DNA from: Stagonosporopsis chrysanthemi
Taxonomy: Eukaryota > Ascomycota > Dothideomycetes > Pleosporales > Didymellaceae
DNA length: 64,000 bases
Assembly (NCBI GenBank): GCA_022560025.1
Contig: JAFISE010000084.1
Location: 64,295-128,294 of the forward strand
Direction: 5' to 3'
The notes beneath the pieces are model-generated. The model saw nothing but the letters and a program-made list of their open reading frames with translations, had not been told where the DNA came from and did no database searches. This document shows, one piece after another, positions 32,886-43,132 of the stretch. The position numbers and the translations under genes were made by a program. Numbering within the stretch: the first letter of the stretch is position 1; each line of letters begins with the position of its first letter.

Positions 32886-34052
32886 CTACAACTGACTCGC
32901 AGCCTCCTTCAACAATTTCCATGTCAGCTCGACATATTCCACAGTCCTGTCATTTCCCATAGCATCACCACCCATCTTGTTCATGGCATAGGTAAAGGTC
33001 ACGTGTCGCTTGCGATCCATGACCTCGAAGCTCCCACCATAGCCACCCCAAAAACACACATCCTCAGTAGGCAACCACGGCAGCGTCTGTGCCGTGGCAC
33101 CTCCTCCTAGTCCAAAGCCAATGCCAAAGCGGATAGGAAAACCAAGTACGAGATCTGTGCCGTTGGACTGCTCTCGCCAGATGAGGTCGAGAGTCTTCTG
33201 CGAGATGATCTGCTTGCCGTTCGCTGATCCACCGTTGGAAATGGCAGACAGAATAGCATTCAGTCCTCGCGCATTCGAGTGCCCATTCGCACCCGCGATG
33301 TCCGCTTTGCGCCACCAGTCTTCTTTTGTGGCGGGCACACTGAGCGGGGGGTTGGTGAAGACCTTGAACGCTGGCGATTTCGGGTCCATTGTCGAAAGAT
33401 CAAATGGCATTGGCGGCGGGTCGGTCAAGGTCGCAATCCGCGGCCAGTCTTTCTCGAGCGCACCGACCTGGAAATCAGCACCAAGCGGGCCCGCGATCTC
33501 CTGCGCAACAAACTCTTTCATCGACTTCCCTGATACGCGCCGGATGAGCTCGCCCAAGTGATGCCCAAAGTTGAGTGCGTGGTATCCACTGGCGGTGCCA
33601 GGCTCCCACCAGGGTGCCTGCTCCGCTAGAAGTGAGGTTGCGTGGGGAAGGTCTGCAAGCTGCTCTGGCGCGATGTGAGCCTCCCACCCTGGGACGCCTG
33701 AAGCGTGCGAGAGCACGTGACGAACAAGCACACCTTCCTTCCCGTTCGCCGCAAACTCGGGCCAGTATTTGGCCACCGGCTGATCGACATCCAGAAGACC
33801 TCGGTCATGGGCTATCAGGATCGCAAATGCGGCGATGTTCTTAGTCGAAGACCACACGTTGGTGATTGTGTCGCGGTCCCATGACTTCGTTTGTTCCGCG
33901 TTGGCATAGCCGCCCCAAATGTCCACAACGTTGGTGCCGTTGATGTTGACGACGATACTGGCGCCTAGTTCGTCTCCGGCGGCGAGTTTCGAGGCGAAGA
34001 GGTCCTTTAGCGCCGAGAATTGTTGATCGCAGTCACCCTGAACGGTCGCCAT
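32886..34052 (-). CDS. Class C beta-lactamase-fold serine hydrolase (esterase)
   Basis: An intronless 388-residue frame without a signal peptide, so probably cytosolic. The beta-lactamase/penicillin-binding fold is shown by S68-S-T-K71 (VWSSTKNIAAFA), the SxxK active site. HVLSHASGVPGW (the 'LL.HtSGlp' block) follows, then the GYHALNFGHHLGEL tyrosine block and the late FWGGYGGSFEVMD strand. Such fungal proteins are usually esterases or transacylases of the EstB/LovD type rather than antibiotic-resistance enzymes. The substrate is unknown. No polyketide genes are nearby to support a LovD-like role. Intact. Confidence 0.9.
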   Translation of the reverse strand: MATVQGDCDQQFSALKDLFASKLAAGDELGASIVVNINGTNVVDIWGGYANAEQTKSWDRDTITNVWSSTKNIAAFAILIAHDRGLLDVDQPVAKYWPEFAANGKEGVLVRHVLSHASGVPGWEAHIAPEQLADLPHATSLLAEQAPWWEPGTASGYHALNFGHHLGELIRRVSGKSMKEFVAQEIAGPLGADFQVGALEKDWPRIATLTDPPPMPFDLSTMDPKSPAFKVFTNPPLSVPATKEDWWRKADIAGANGHSNARGLNAILSAISNGGSANGKQIISQKTLDLIWREQSNGTDLVLGFPIRFGIGFGLGGGATAQTLPWLPTEDVCFWGGYGGSFEVMDRKRHVTFTYAMNKMGGDAMGNDRTVEYVELTWKLLKEAASQL

Positions 34053-34119
34053 GGTAGTTCAATCAGGATCTTGATGTCGTGTTGGAAAGCTCCTTGCTCA
34101 AGGGGAGATCTCTGCTCGT

Positions 34120-34125
34120 TTTATA
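34120..34125 (-). promoter_or_regulatory. TATA box of the esterase gene
   Basis: TATAAA on the minus strand, 68 bases before the ATG at 34052. Motif and position only. Confidence 0.45.
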
Positions 34126-34546
34126 GTGATACTAGAGGTAAATAGTCCCTTCGTGGAAGGTTGTGTGTTTCAGGATGAGAAGTATTATGTAAGCTGACGT
34201 GGGGGGATACATGCAGTGGTGAGATGTTGACTAATCGCTTCGACCGGCCGCAAACTTTTTCTCATTCAGATTGCGAAAGGAAGCCGATTTCTCCAACTCA
34301 CTTGCACTACGTGTACAATTTATGATACTGACAACACATACCTAGTGGTGCGGGGTTAAAGTTCAACGTCGCGCGGGGTACTGCGACTGTCGGCCCGACA
34401 AACAAGGTCAGCTTACCTAGTTTCCCTATCTTATCTGCTCCACCGCAAAGACGATAACTCTGAATCATTGGTCCGGGCTTCAGTGAACACCTCAATTATC
34501 GTTATTGCAGGGTCTGAAATGCTCGATGCTGAATAAGCACTAACAG
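34126..34546. other. Spacer left of the transposon
   Basis: No gene recognised. This is the left flank into which the Fot1/pogo-type element inserted. Confidence 0.45.
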
Positions 34547-34548
34547 TA

Positions 34549-34602
34549 ACGTGTTTCACCAGTAAGCGGCCAACACCAGTATCCGGCCAACCCCACCAAA
34601 AC
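34549..34602 (+). repeat. Left terminal inverted repeat of the pogo-type element
   Basis: 54 bases exactly complementary in reverse to 36325-36378. Confidence 0.95.
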
Positions 34603-34630
34603 GCATCAAACTTCTTTCATCCCAACTGTG

Positions 34631-36253
34631 ATGGCTCAACCGCAACCTACTCAAGCCTCTCTTACAGAGGGTAGATGCCTTCTTGCTGCCTCTGCCGTTA
34701 AATCAGGACGCGTTCAGTCAAAAAATAGGGCTGCTTTGCTCTACCAGGTGCCTAGTACAACGCTCCGCCGCTGCCTATAGGGCATCAAATCAAAAGACGC
34801 GACAACGTCTGTCAACCTTAAGCTTAGCCCTGTTAAAGAGCAGTCCCTTATTCAGTGGATCTTAGACCTTGATCGTCGTGGATTTCCACCCCAGATTATT
34901 GATGTGCAACGAATAGCAGACACTCTCCTTGCTGCCCGCGGCCAAAATCCTCCTCCTTCGCTCAGCAAGAACTAGGTAGCACGCTTTATTAAGCGCCAGC
35001 CAGAACTCCAGACAAAGTGGAATAGGAAATTCCACTCACAAAGGGCACGCTGTGAAGATCCTGTCAGGATTAGCGCGTGGTTCAGGCTGGTAGAGGAGAC
35101 ACGCCTCACATATAAGATACCTGATAAGGACGTCTACAACTTTAATAAGACTAGGTTCATAATAGGAGTAGCTTCAACGTCTAAGAGAGTCACTAGCTCT
35201 AGCACAATTAGTTAGGCAACTGTCATCCAACCTGGCAATTGTAAGTGGGTTACTGCGATTGAGTGTATCAACGCCTCTGGCTGGTCCCTTCCACTATTCA
35301 TAATCCTAGCTGGCAAGCTTCACTAAGCTACCTAGTACAAAGATCTCCCACTAAAATAGAGCCTGGCTGTAAGCAACAACAGCTAGACAACAGATAAGCT
35401 AGGCCTTGCCTAGATAAAGCACTTTAACAGACACACACAGACCCGCTTATTAGGTGCCTGTCAGCTACTTATCCTTGATAGTCACAGCAGCCACGCTACA
35501 CCTGAGTTTAATCAGTACTGTAAGGACAATATGATCATTACCCTCTGTATGCCTCCTCACACCTTACACCTTCTCCAGCCACTAGACGTTGGCTGCTATT
35601 CTCCTCTTGAGGTGGTGTATAGACATGAGGTGTCTGAGCTTGCCTGCCAAAGCATCTTCTATGTTGACAAGCTTGACTTCCTATGGATGTACCTGAGGAT
35701 TAGACCAACTGCTCTATCAGAGAGCAATATCAAGGCTAGATTTCAAGCAACAGGGCTTATCCCATTTAATCCAGAGCGTGTCCTGTCATGCCTCACTGTT
35801 ATCAGAACACCATCACCACCAGGGACAGCAGCAGGACTAGCAGGGCTGTGGACAGCAGAGACACCACGTACATTTGACCAGCTTCAGCAGCAAGCTCGCC
35901 TTGTACAAGATCTCCTTAAGCGCCAGTCACAGAGTCCAACTAGTTAAGCTATATTCCAGCTTGTTAAGGGTTGTCAGCTTGCAATGCAGTCAGCAACAAT
36001 CTTAACTCAGGAGAATGCTAAGCTACGTGCTTCAAATCAACGCTAGCAACATAAGCGTCAAAAGCGTAGACAGTATATAGCACGTAAGGGAGCTCTACAG
36101 GTTGAGGAAGCTCAATTACTAGTCTCACAGGCTGATAATGTGGTTGAGGAGGAGGCCCAGGTTGACGCTGCCCCACGGCGTCAGCGAGCACCACCAACGT
36201 GTAGCAAATGCCACGTGCAAGGCCACAGCAGGACTCAATGTAGAGCTATCTAA
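34631..36253 (+). pseudogene. Pogo/Fot1 transposase (DDE_1) with stop codons
   Basis: Reads from MAQPQPTQASLTEG through a pogo-type frame with many internal TAG/TAA codons (for example near 34776, 34973, 35213, 35323, 35357). Most of the frame is otherwise continuous. Segments seen are the N-terminal HTH region (EQSLIQWILDLDRRGFPPQ), a DDE core (VYNFNKTRFIIGVAST, LLILDSHSSHATPEF, HTLHLLQPLDVGCYSPL) and a C-terminal CCHC knuckle (CSKCHVQGHSRTQC). Where the family has an Asp-Glu (FDET), this copy has Asn-Lys, so the first catalytic Asp is lost by a G-to-A change. The stops fit CAG-to-TAG and TGG-to-TAG changes, the CpA-to-TpA pattern of RIP on either strand. Confidence 0.9.
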
Positions 36254-36324
36254 TCTATCATGCTTTGAAACCTTACTCAATTTGACTGCGTGGTTGTGGA
36301 GTAATTGCACACCAAGTTAGGCTA

Positions 36325-36378
36325 GTTTTGGTGGGGTTGGCCGGATACTGGTGTTGGCCGCTTACTGGTGAAACACGT
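36325..36378 (-). repeat. Right terminal inverted repeat of the pogo-type element
   Basis: 54 bases, reverse complement of the left arm; followed by the TA target duplication. Confidence 0.95.
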
Positions 36379-36641
36379 TAGAGAAAACTGCACATTCAAC
36401 CAGGCCGAGCCGAGGAAAGACAGGTATGAAGCTGAACCACAAGAGTTTTATCTCTGCTATTTCACCCGTGTTTCTGTTGGGAAGGTGGAGTGTATGACCA
36501 GCGAAACGTATTGACTCCGTAAGTCTGGTAGGGTAGGCTGTAGCTGGCTTCTGATTAAATGGAAGCATTAGTCAGCCAATCAGAAGCGGCCCCTAAAGTG
36601 CTGTACGGTATGAGTGTGCTAACGAAACAGACCTCTGGAAG

Positions 36642-38010
36642 CTAAGACTGGATGCCAACACGCAACTTTTCCCACAAGTCTTCGAAACCTTTGAGCATGG
36701 CGACATCCTTCAACTCAAAGTATCTCACTACGCCGTCAACTATAGCACCGTGTTCAACCAATATTCTGGCAATATCGAGACGTGGCAGCGACAAAGTCTC
36801 ACTTGTCCGACCGCCGTAGAATTCGTCTCTGGCGAGTGTCATGTGCAGTGCTGTGGGCCCAGCACCAGGGGTAATAACTGTCCAGGTGTCCATGGTTCCG
36901 TTCTTGTCTTCGATACTATCGCTTTGCATGTGCACAAGTGTACGAACATCAATATCGGAGACACCTTGTGCGGTCTCAAGGATGATGCGCACCATCTCAA
37001 CGCTTCCATCCGTTGCCGCCATATGCAAAGGAGTCCATTTCTGTACGTGAAATAAAGCGATCCAGCACTACTGATAACAGTGAGAATTCTGCATTCGAGG
37101 TTTGTGGCATCTACTTCTTCCTCATCTGACAGATACTATGTCCAGTGGTCCGCGTTCGATTGTATCCTGGTGTAATCTAGCAGGCACTCCAGGTACTCTC
37201 GATGGCCTCCAAGCATCGCATCGAGGAAGGCGTCCAAACCGGTGCCATTCGGTAGATAGGGGTCAGCTCCCAGGTCCAGCAGCTGCTGCGCGATATCCTT
37301 CCTTCCGTTGTCAGCCATGGCCAAATGGTGTATGCGGTGGAAACGGTGATGGAAAGGACGTAGCGTCGTGTTAATATCAAACCCACTTGCTTTTGATTTC
37401 AGCACGATTGTCTCAAAGCGTGCCAAAACCTGAGCCTTTGCGTCACGTATACTTTTCAGTACATGCTCCCATTCGATCCACCTTGCCATCTTCTGCTTGG
37501 GCATGGCTCCAGATTAAATGAGCAGATCCACCACAGTGTGGTGCAGGGTCTGAAAAGCATGTGGCAGAAGAGATTCCAAAGGGATGTTTGCCTCGAATCG
37601 TGCGCTAAAGTTTGCAGTACCTGCACCAACTCCCAGTCTTCCCTTGCGGTAGCTAGTGAGAGTGGAGTGTGCCTGTTCTCCACCAACACCCAGCAAGTCG
37701 GTTCTGCTCGATAGTATTCTTCCCATCCTGCTGTGTTCTTGATGAATTCGAAGTTGCATGCTCCGACAAGAAGTGTGGTAGCATTCTCCAACCTACCGAC
37801 GGAGTAGGTTCCATACTCATCAGCAGCAATTTTCTTCTTGTAGCTTCTGCACAGAGCAAGGTGATGGAAAACGGTGCGAGCGTAACAACCTAACACGTTG
37901 AAGTTCGCTCCGGCTTCGATAAACAGCTGAATGATGTCGAGATCTTAAGTCTCGGCCGTGTAATGAAGAGGTGTGAAGCGTTGTTTACTACTTTTCTGAT
38001 GTTCAAAGGG
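36642..38010 (-). pseudogene. Ankyrin-repeat protein, decayed
   Basis: Ankyrin repeat units are legible on the minus strand from 38010 downward: RFTPLHYTAET, DLDIIQLFIEAGANFNV, RHTPLSLATAREDWELVQVL, then RIHHLAMADNGRKDIAQQLLDLGADPYLPNG. After a likely intron (about 37035-37150) come KWTPLHMAATDGSVEMVRIIL and a final repeat with LDIARILVEHGAIVDG. The frame is broken by a TAA in the first repeat (near 37945), a frameshift near 37600, and a TAA near 37517 where a Gln codon fits. CAA-to-TAA explains both stops. The upstream end is unclear because an AT-rich tract begins near 38015. It is divergent from the ankyrin-ZZ locus about 100 bp away. Function when intact: protein-protein interaction, perhaps as part of an NLR-like protein. 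Confidence 0.75.
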
Positions 38011-38111
38011 TCTCAAGCAAATTATTATTATATTATTATATTCCAATACTGACTTAGGTTAGGCTCTACTATCCTACTTGATCCAGAAATCAATCTCTGC
38101 CGAGAAACGAT

Positions 38112-41100
38112 ATGATACCCTTTGCGGGGCCTATCAAACCCCTGGAGTTACTGCAGCTAAGTCTGAAAGACCTGCAACTGCTTTTGCTGCAGCAAGAGTT
38201 TATCGAATGGTTCAGCAGTCCATCCTCGTGCGCTCTGATACTGTTTGATCAGACCGATGATATCTTGCCAGGTAGTCACATTTTCAGGTACATCCTTAAC
38301 AATAAGAAGGCAGTCGACATTGCAACTCACTTCTCATTCGAGAACGGACGGCGCAGCACTTTCGACGCGTTCCTGAATACGACAATGGCCGAATGGCTTG
38401 TGCTTGACCCGAGCATAGCGCAAAGCTGCGACCTTGCGACTGAATATCAAAGATGGAGGCAATTCAATGCCTACACTGCGATGTATGTAATCTGAGAGAA
38501 GGTAGAGCGGAGCAATCACTTGCAAGAATCTGTCTCACTCACCTACAGAGCCCTGATTACGCTCTCGATCCTGGAGGTAGAATGGAATGGCTGAGCATTG
38601 AATCTTGGCCATATTCGTGCTACCCTCGTACTGAATTAGCTGGCTACACTACGTAACACTGGCATGAGCACATACGGAGAGTGTCTGAGCGCTCCGAAGT
38701 CTTTGAACGAGAAGTTATTGATCTACTTGAGAAAGGTCCTGCTTTACAGAACTGGGAACGGCGAAGGCAAGCCATGTCGAATCACGTCACCAGAAATTGC
38801 AGCCTATTTGCTGGCTACACTCGATCTTAGGGACATGGCTGAAGTAGAACCCGCCTTGCTTGTCGCTTCAAACTATGGGTCCGAGGACCTGTGCTGCCGT
38901 CTTGTGCAGGCTGTCGAGACACCTGTCGAGGAGGACCAATGGAACGCTCTTTTGCTCTGCCGGGCCGCATGGTTTGGATTTGCTAGGCTGGCGGAGCTGC
39001 TTGTGGATAGAAGAGCCTCGTTGGAGGCGAAGATTGATGATATCGGACCCCTACAATACGCGGCCCGAAACAATCACATTCCCATTGTACGCTTCCTACT
39101 CGAGACGCAGCCAGACCTCATCGAGATGGAGAACCAGGAGAGATTCCCAGCATTGGAGATGGCTATAAGATACGGACACGCCGAAATGGCTGAGATCTTG
39201 ATCGAGGCAGGATGCAACATAAACCCTGCCAAGTCCAACGACCGCCCGATAGTTTTTGCGTGCCTTGATGGTAAACATGCTGTTGCAAGGGTGCTACTGC
39301 AACACGGGGCAGATATTCAATACGAAACTGACAAGGACGAGTGGCTGCCGCTTCCCGGAGCGGCCAGCTTTGGGTTCACTAAGTGCGTAGAGGCTCTTTT
39401 GGAGGACGGGAGAGCAGATATAGACCAAAGCACCCCCGGGGGAACAGCTCTCTTTGCAGCCGTCAACAACGGCCATCTGGAGACTACTCGCTTGTTACTC
39501 GACCGCGGGGCAGATCCGAACAGGGAAAAACACGGTGTGTCGATCATCGCGACCGCAATTTCAGCCCTTAGGCTGGATACTACCCGACTGTTGCTTGAAA
39601 GTAGGCAGATATCGTCGGAAAGTCTAGTCAATGCTCTGTACGAAGCAGCTAAGACTGGAACCAGTATCGAGACTGTCCATTTGCTACTACAACATGGAGC
39701 AGACCCCAGCGCCTCTTCGCCTACAGGCCAAGTCTTACATGCTGCTGTACAGGGTGGAAATGTCGGAATCCTGAAAGCCATCATCGCGGAAGGTGCGAGT
39801 TGTTAGCGTCCTGCTGGAATTCGAGCCAGATGTGAACATTCAGGACAGCAACAGTGACACTCCTCTCAACGAGTTCACTAGATGGGCGTCGACAAAGATC
39901 GAAGTGATGAAGATGCTCCTTCGCCATGGACGCGATATCAACAAGGCAAACAACGACGGACAGACGCCACTCTTTCGAGCTATCTTCAGGCCGGAGCTGG
40001 ATATTGCGAAACTGTCCATTGATCGTGGAGCCGACACAAGGCACGTTAGCAAGTTTCGTGGCACTATTTCTCACGCAGTCTGCCGTCATGGCACGATTAA
40101 GGCATTGAAGATGATTCTGAACAAGACTGGTCTCATTGAAAGTCAACATCCAGTGGTCGGGAACATTGCCACGGCGGTTTGCATGCGATATAGCGGCGAG
40201 GATGGCGTGGCTCTTGAGATGTTGCAGCATCTGCGCGAATTCCCGGCATTCGATCTCGACGGGGATTGTCAACCTTTTGGATGCGCGATAAGTGCTGCCT
40301 GTTTTAGAAGAGATGAAAGAGTGATTGATTGGTTCCTCCATCAGAACAGCAATCTAGATATGAAAGATACCGCAGGTCGATATCCTATCCATTTTGCAGC
40401 TTATCGGAGCATTTCCATATTCGAGAAGATTCGCAGACATGGAGCGGACCCGAGTGTCCGTGACAAGATGGGCAGGTCAGTCTTGCACATTGCTGTTCAG
40501 AGCGGGTCGTACAATCTGGTCAAGCACGTGCTCGACTGCGACCGTTTGCTTTTAATTGCACAAGATGACGACGGGTGGACTCCTTTGCATGTTGCCGTAA
40601 GAGGCATGCACTATTGCAGAATCTCGCCTCCTTCGGAGTCAGAAGAAGCAAAGGTGATGAAGCTGTCGCTCGACGGCAACAATCACATCAGGGAAGACAT
40701 TACAGTGTCCGGACAGCCTCCACCTTGGTCTGTATTGAAGCTCGCGCAATATCACGGTGCCAGCGTGCATGTCAGACGACTACTTGAAAAGTCTCTGAAC
40801 GAGCAACTGGGCAATTTCCGGGATTCAGCTTCCAACGTAACTCAGGAGGCTTTCAGCGAGCATCCCCATGCCAACTACTGTGATCATTGTTTTATCGTAA
40901 GTGCTATCTCGCCAGTCCCTCTGGCATCGAAGCAGCTGCTGACTGATACTGTCCTGGCGGTACGCAGAAGATCCAAGGGTTGCGCTATGCTTGCAAAACT
41001 TGCTACCTCTTGGATTACTGCTATACAAGTGCTTTGGCAACTGTGATTCAATTCATACAGACCACGAGTGGGAGGAATTTGGCTCTCAATTTGCAGCAAG

Positions 41101-41167
41101 CATTGAGCAGACTCAGGAAGAACAGCACTCAGATAGTGATTACGCAAGTTCTGATAGTAGTGATTAG
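38112..41167 (+). pseudogene. Ankyrin-repeat protein with C-terminal ZZ zinc finger, frame-broken
   Basis: The 5' part splices cleanly (38112-38482, 38549-38576, from 38682; introns 66 and 105 nt). It gives an N-terminal region (LLQQEFIEWFSSPSSCALILFDQTDD...), then at least ten ankyrin repeats to ILKAIIAEG at about 39790. There the frame ends at TAG and resumes in another frame at VVSVLLEFEPDVNIQD, with roughly 20 residues of one repeat missing: an out-of-frame internal deletion. More repeats follow to about 40640. Intron 40897-40967 joins HANYCDHCFI to KIQGLRYACKTC, the first half of a ZZ finger. A second frameshift near 41025-41030 shifts the rest (CFGNCDSIHTDHEWEEF) into another frame, ending in a Ser/Asp tail. 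The architecture resembles fungal STAND/NLR-type ankyrin-ZZ proteins. Confidence 0.75.
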
Positions 41168-41561
41168 AACTATACATAGAACTTATTACATCTACGTATG
41201 ACCTTCCCTCTTATAAGTATAGAATAAACAGATAGAAAGCAAAAGATCTACTTATGATTTATGAGTGAATTCCTGATCTTATGTTTGATAGAATAGATAT
41301 TTAAAGTACTAGTCGAAAACGTAACTCAGTACTTAGTTGAGCATACTATAAATCTAGGTGTTAGAAATGATTGTAAAACAGAACAATCTAAAGGAAGAAA
41401 GAACAGAACGCATTGTTATGATTTAACAAGTTGTATTGAACTAACACTGTTGATAGAGCCAAGTACACCGGTAAGCCGTAAACTTCGAATGCTACAAGCG
41501 ATAGCAACAAGTTGACAACCCTTCTGACATATTAGGTCCATTTGTATATGTATATCTGAAA
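41168..41561. other. AT-rich spacer
   Basis: AT-rich sequence between the ankyrin-ZZ relic and the NTF2-like gene; no gene seen. Confidence 0.5.
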
Positions 41562-42083
41562 CTACTCGGCGTTCGGGGCGTTCTTCGTGTTGAACAGGGC
41601 AGCCTTTCCCGGCAAGTGCGGCAACAGCAACGCGGTATCCCAGTAAATCCACACCTCGTTGAAATGCAACCCCTCCGGTGTGCTATCGTCGCCACTCGGG
41701 CCCACAACGGCAATCAACAGGAACGGAATGCTGACAGTCGGCGTCTCGCTGCGGTTGCCCTTGACCCACAGGTGGCGGGTGTTCTGTGTGATCAGCTGGG
41801 TCGTGCCGTCGTCGCGCGCAATCTCCGTGGTTTCGATCCAGTCGTGGCGGATGCGTTCAAAGGCCCCAAACGCCTTCTGAATGTAGTCCCAGATCTCGTC
41901 CGCTCCGTGGTAGTCGGCCGTGTTCTGGTTGTGGAATATGCTGTCCTTGGAGTAGAACCTGAGGCCCGAGCCAGCCGTGTAACCTTTGTTGTCGACGGCA
42001 TCGACGTATGTCTTGAAGAATTTCTGTGCGGGTGTCGTTGGCTCCCAATGCGGGCCGGGGATTTGTGCGATTAGGCTGGGCAT
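41562..42083 (-). CDS. SnoaL/NTF2-like fold protein
   Basis: An intronless 173-residue frame. It starts MPSLIAQIPGPHWEPTTPAQKFFKTYVDAVDNKG, followed by FYSKDSIFHNQNTADYHGADEIWDYIQKAFGAFERIRHDW, the helix-then-strand pattern of SnoaL-like polyketide cyclase / NTF2 proteins. It continues with beta-strand segments (TQLITQNTRHLWVKG, VSIPFLLIAVVG, GLHFNEVWIYWDTALL). No signal peptide. These small cone-shaped proteins act as isomerases, cyclases or dehydratases, or bind ligands; the substrate cannot be told. It is intact and lies between decayed ankyrin genes and DOCK. Codon use is G/C-rich compared with the relics beside it. Confidence 0.75.
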   Translation of the reverse strand: MPSLIAQIPGPHWEPTTPAQKFFKTYVDAVDNKGYTAGSGLRFYSKDSIFHNQNTADYHGADEIWDYIQKAFGAFERIRHDWIETTEIARDDGTTQLITQNTRHLWVKGNRSETPTVSIPFLLIAVVGPSGDDSTPEGLHFNEVWIYWDTALLLPHLPGKAALFNTKNAPNAE

Positions 42084-42422
42084 CGCGTATATTGATCCAA
42101 CACTGGTTGGAAGTGTGTGCGGAGTGGAGTGAAGCAGTGCGTTAGAATTCTAGAATGGCGAATTTGTCCTTGGGAGGTCGTCGCCGATAGTGGGTGGGAT
42201 GAGGACTTGGAGACTACCAGCTAGGGAGTTAAATAGCTACAAGACTTTGCTGCTTTCGAACCTCGTGCGATACGGTCCTCCTGCCGAGGTACAACAAGAA
42301 TCCAAATTGGTGGAATACGTGATATGCCTCGGGAAGATGTCGGGGCAGACAGAATAAACTCTGAAGGGGTGTGCGAGGTTTGGTGCTGAACGCAGTCCCC
42401 CCCTGTAAGTAGTCGATGAAGC

Positions 42423-42760
42423 TCACCGTAGGCACACTCGTACGAGCAAAGGTTTGCAGTCCCCGCGTATGCTGGCAATCGCTCGCTGGATACTGGATGT
42501 GATATAACAGTCTTGGACCGTCTCAAGCACCACACTGCCTTTGTTGTTAATCATGAGCTCGTAGACGGTACGTAGATGATGCGGGCTGCCGATCTTTCGA
42601 TGCGGGTCCCATCTGTGAGTAATCGCTCCGAGGCTGTGTTCGGGGATGATTACATAGTAGTGAGGGATGGAAATGGACGCTAAGCCTAATCCGTTTGGAA
42701 GTTTGGAACCTTCTGAGAGGAACAGGTCTCTTGGCACGCGGGTGACATAAACAACACACT
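42423..42760 (-). pseudogene. Unrecognised protein-like fragment
   Basis: On the minus strand, a stop-free stretch reads VVYVTRVPRDLFLSEGSKLP and continues through IPHYYVIIPEHSLGAITHRW to SIQRAIASIRG. It has a natural amino-acid mix and a plausible beta-rich pattern, but no ATG at its beginning and a stop just upstream. It may be an exon or a gene relic. I do not recognise the family. Confidence 0.25.
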
Positions 42761-42991
42761 AGGTCATGGTAAAGTCAAGGGGCACTGAACTAAACAAGGT
42801 CACCTTCTTTGCAGCGACCGAGCACAGCAGCAACGCTTCTAAAGATGTCGCAGAAACACGAAATTTTGGAGAGGAAGCAGCTCTATCGAGACAGTTCTAC
42901 CTATTCAGAATTTTGGTTTTGGTTGTTGGCGGCCGATCATGTTAGCAGACTCGGACGACTGACAGCCGTGAGAGGCTTGGATTGTGATTAC

Positions 42992-43132
42992 AGGGTTGTT
43001 ATGATAGGGTTGTTATGATAGGGTTGTTACGATAGGGTTGTTATGATAGGGTTGTTACGATAGGGTTGTTACGATAGGGTTGTTACGATAGGGTTGTTAC
43101 GATAGGATTGTCATGATAGGATTGCTATCATA
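42992..43132. repeat. 15-bp minisatellite upstream of the DOCK gene
   Basis: About 9.4 tandem copies of a 15-bp unit (GGGTTGTTATGATAG and variants with ACGATAG). Copies differ mainly by T/C at one position, and the last two copies are more diverged. It ends about 745 bases before the DOCK start. Confidence 0.95.

Larger units (their letters stand above)
34549..36378 (+). mobile_element. Fot1/pogo-type DNA transposon, TIRs intact, inactivated
   Basis: The ends form a perfect 54-bp inverted repeat: left arm 34549-34602, right arm 36325-36378, beginning ACGTGTTTCACC. A TA dinucleotide flanks each end (34547-34548 and 36379-36380), the target duplication of the Tc1/mariner/pogo superfamily. The total length of 1830 bp fits Fot1-like elements. 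It carries one transposase relic on the + strand. The TIRs are unmutated while the coding part has many stops, so it cannot transpose itself but could in principle be moved by a related active enzyme. Confidence 0.95.

Noticed and set aside
34549..36378. Retrotransposon or bacterial-type insertion sequence
   Set aside because: 54-bp TIRs, a TA duplication and a DDE_1-type frame identify a pogo-type eukaryotic DNA element.
42992..43132. CRISPR-like array
   Set aside because: Units are contiguous 15-mers with no spacers, and the genome is fungal; it is an ordinary minisatellite.
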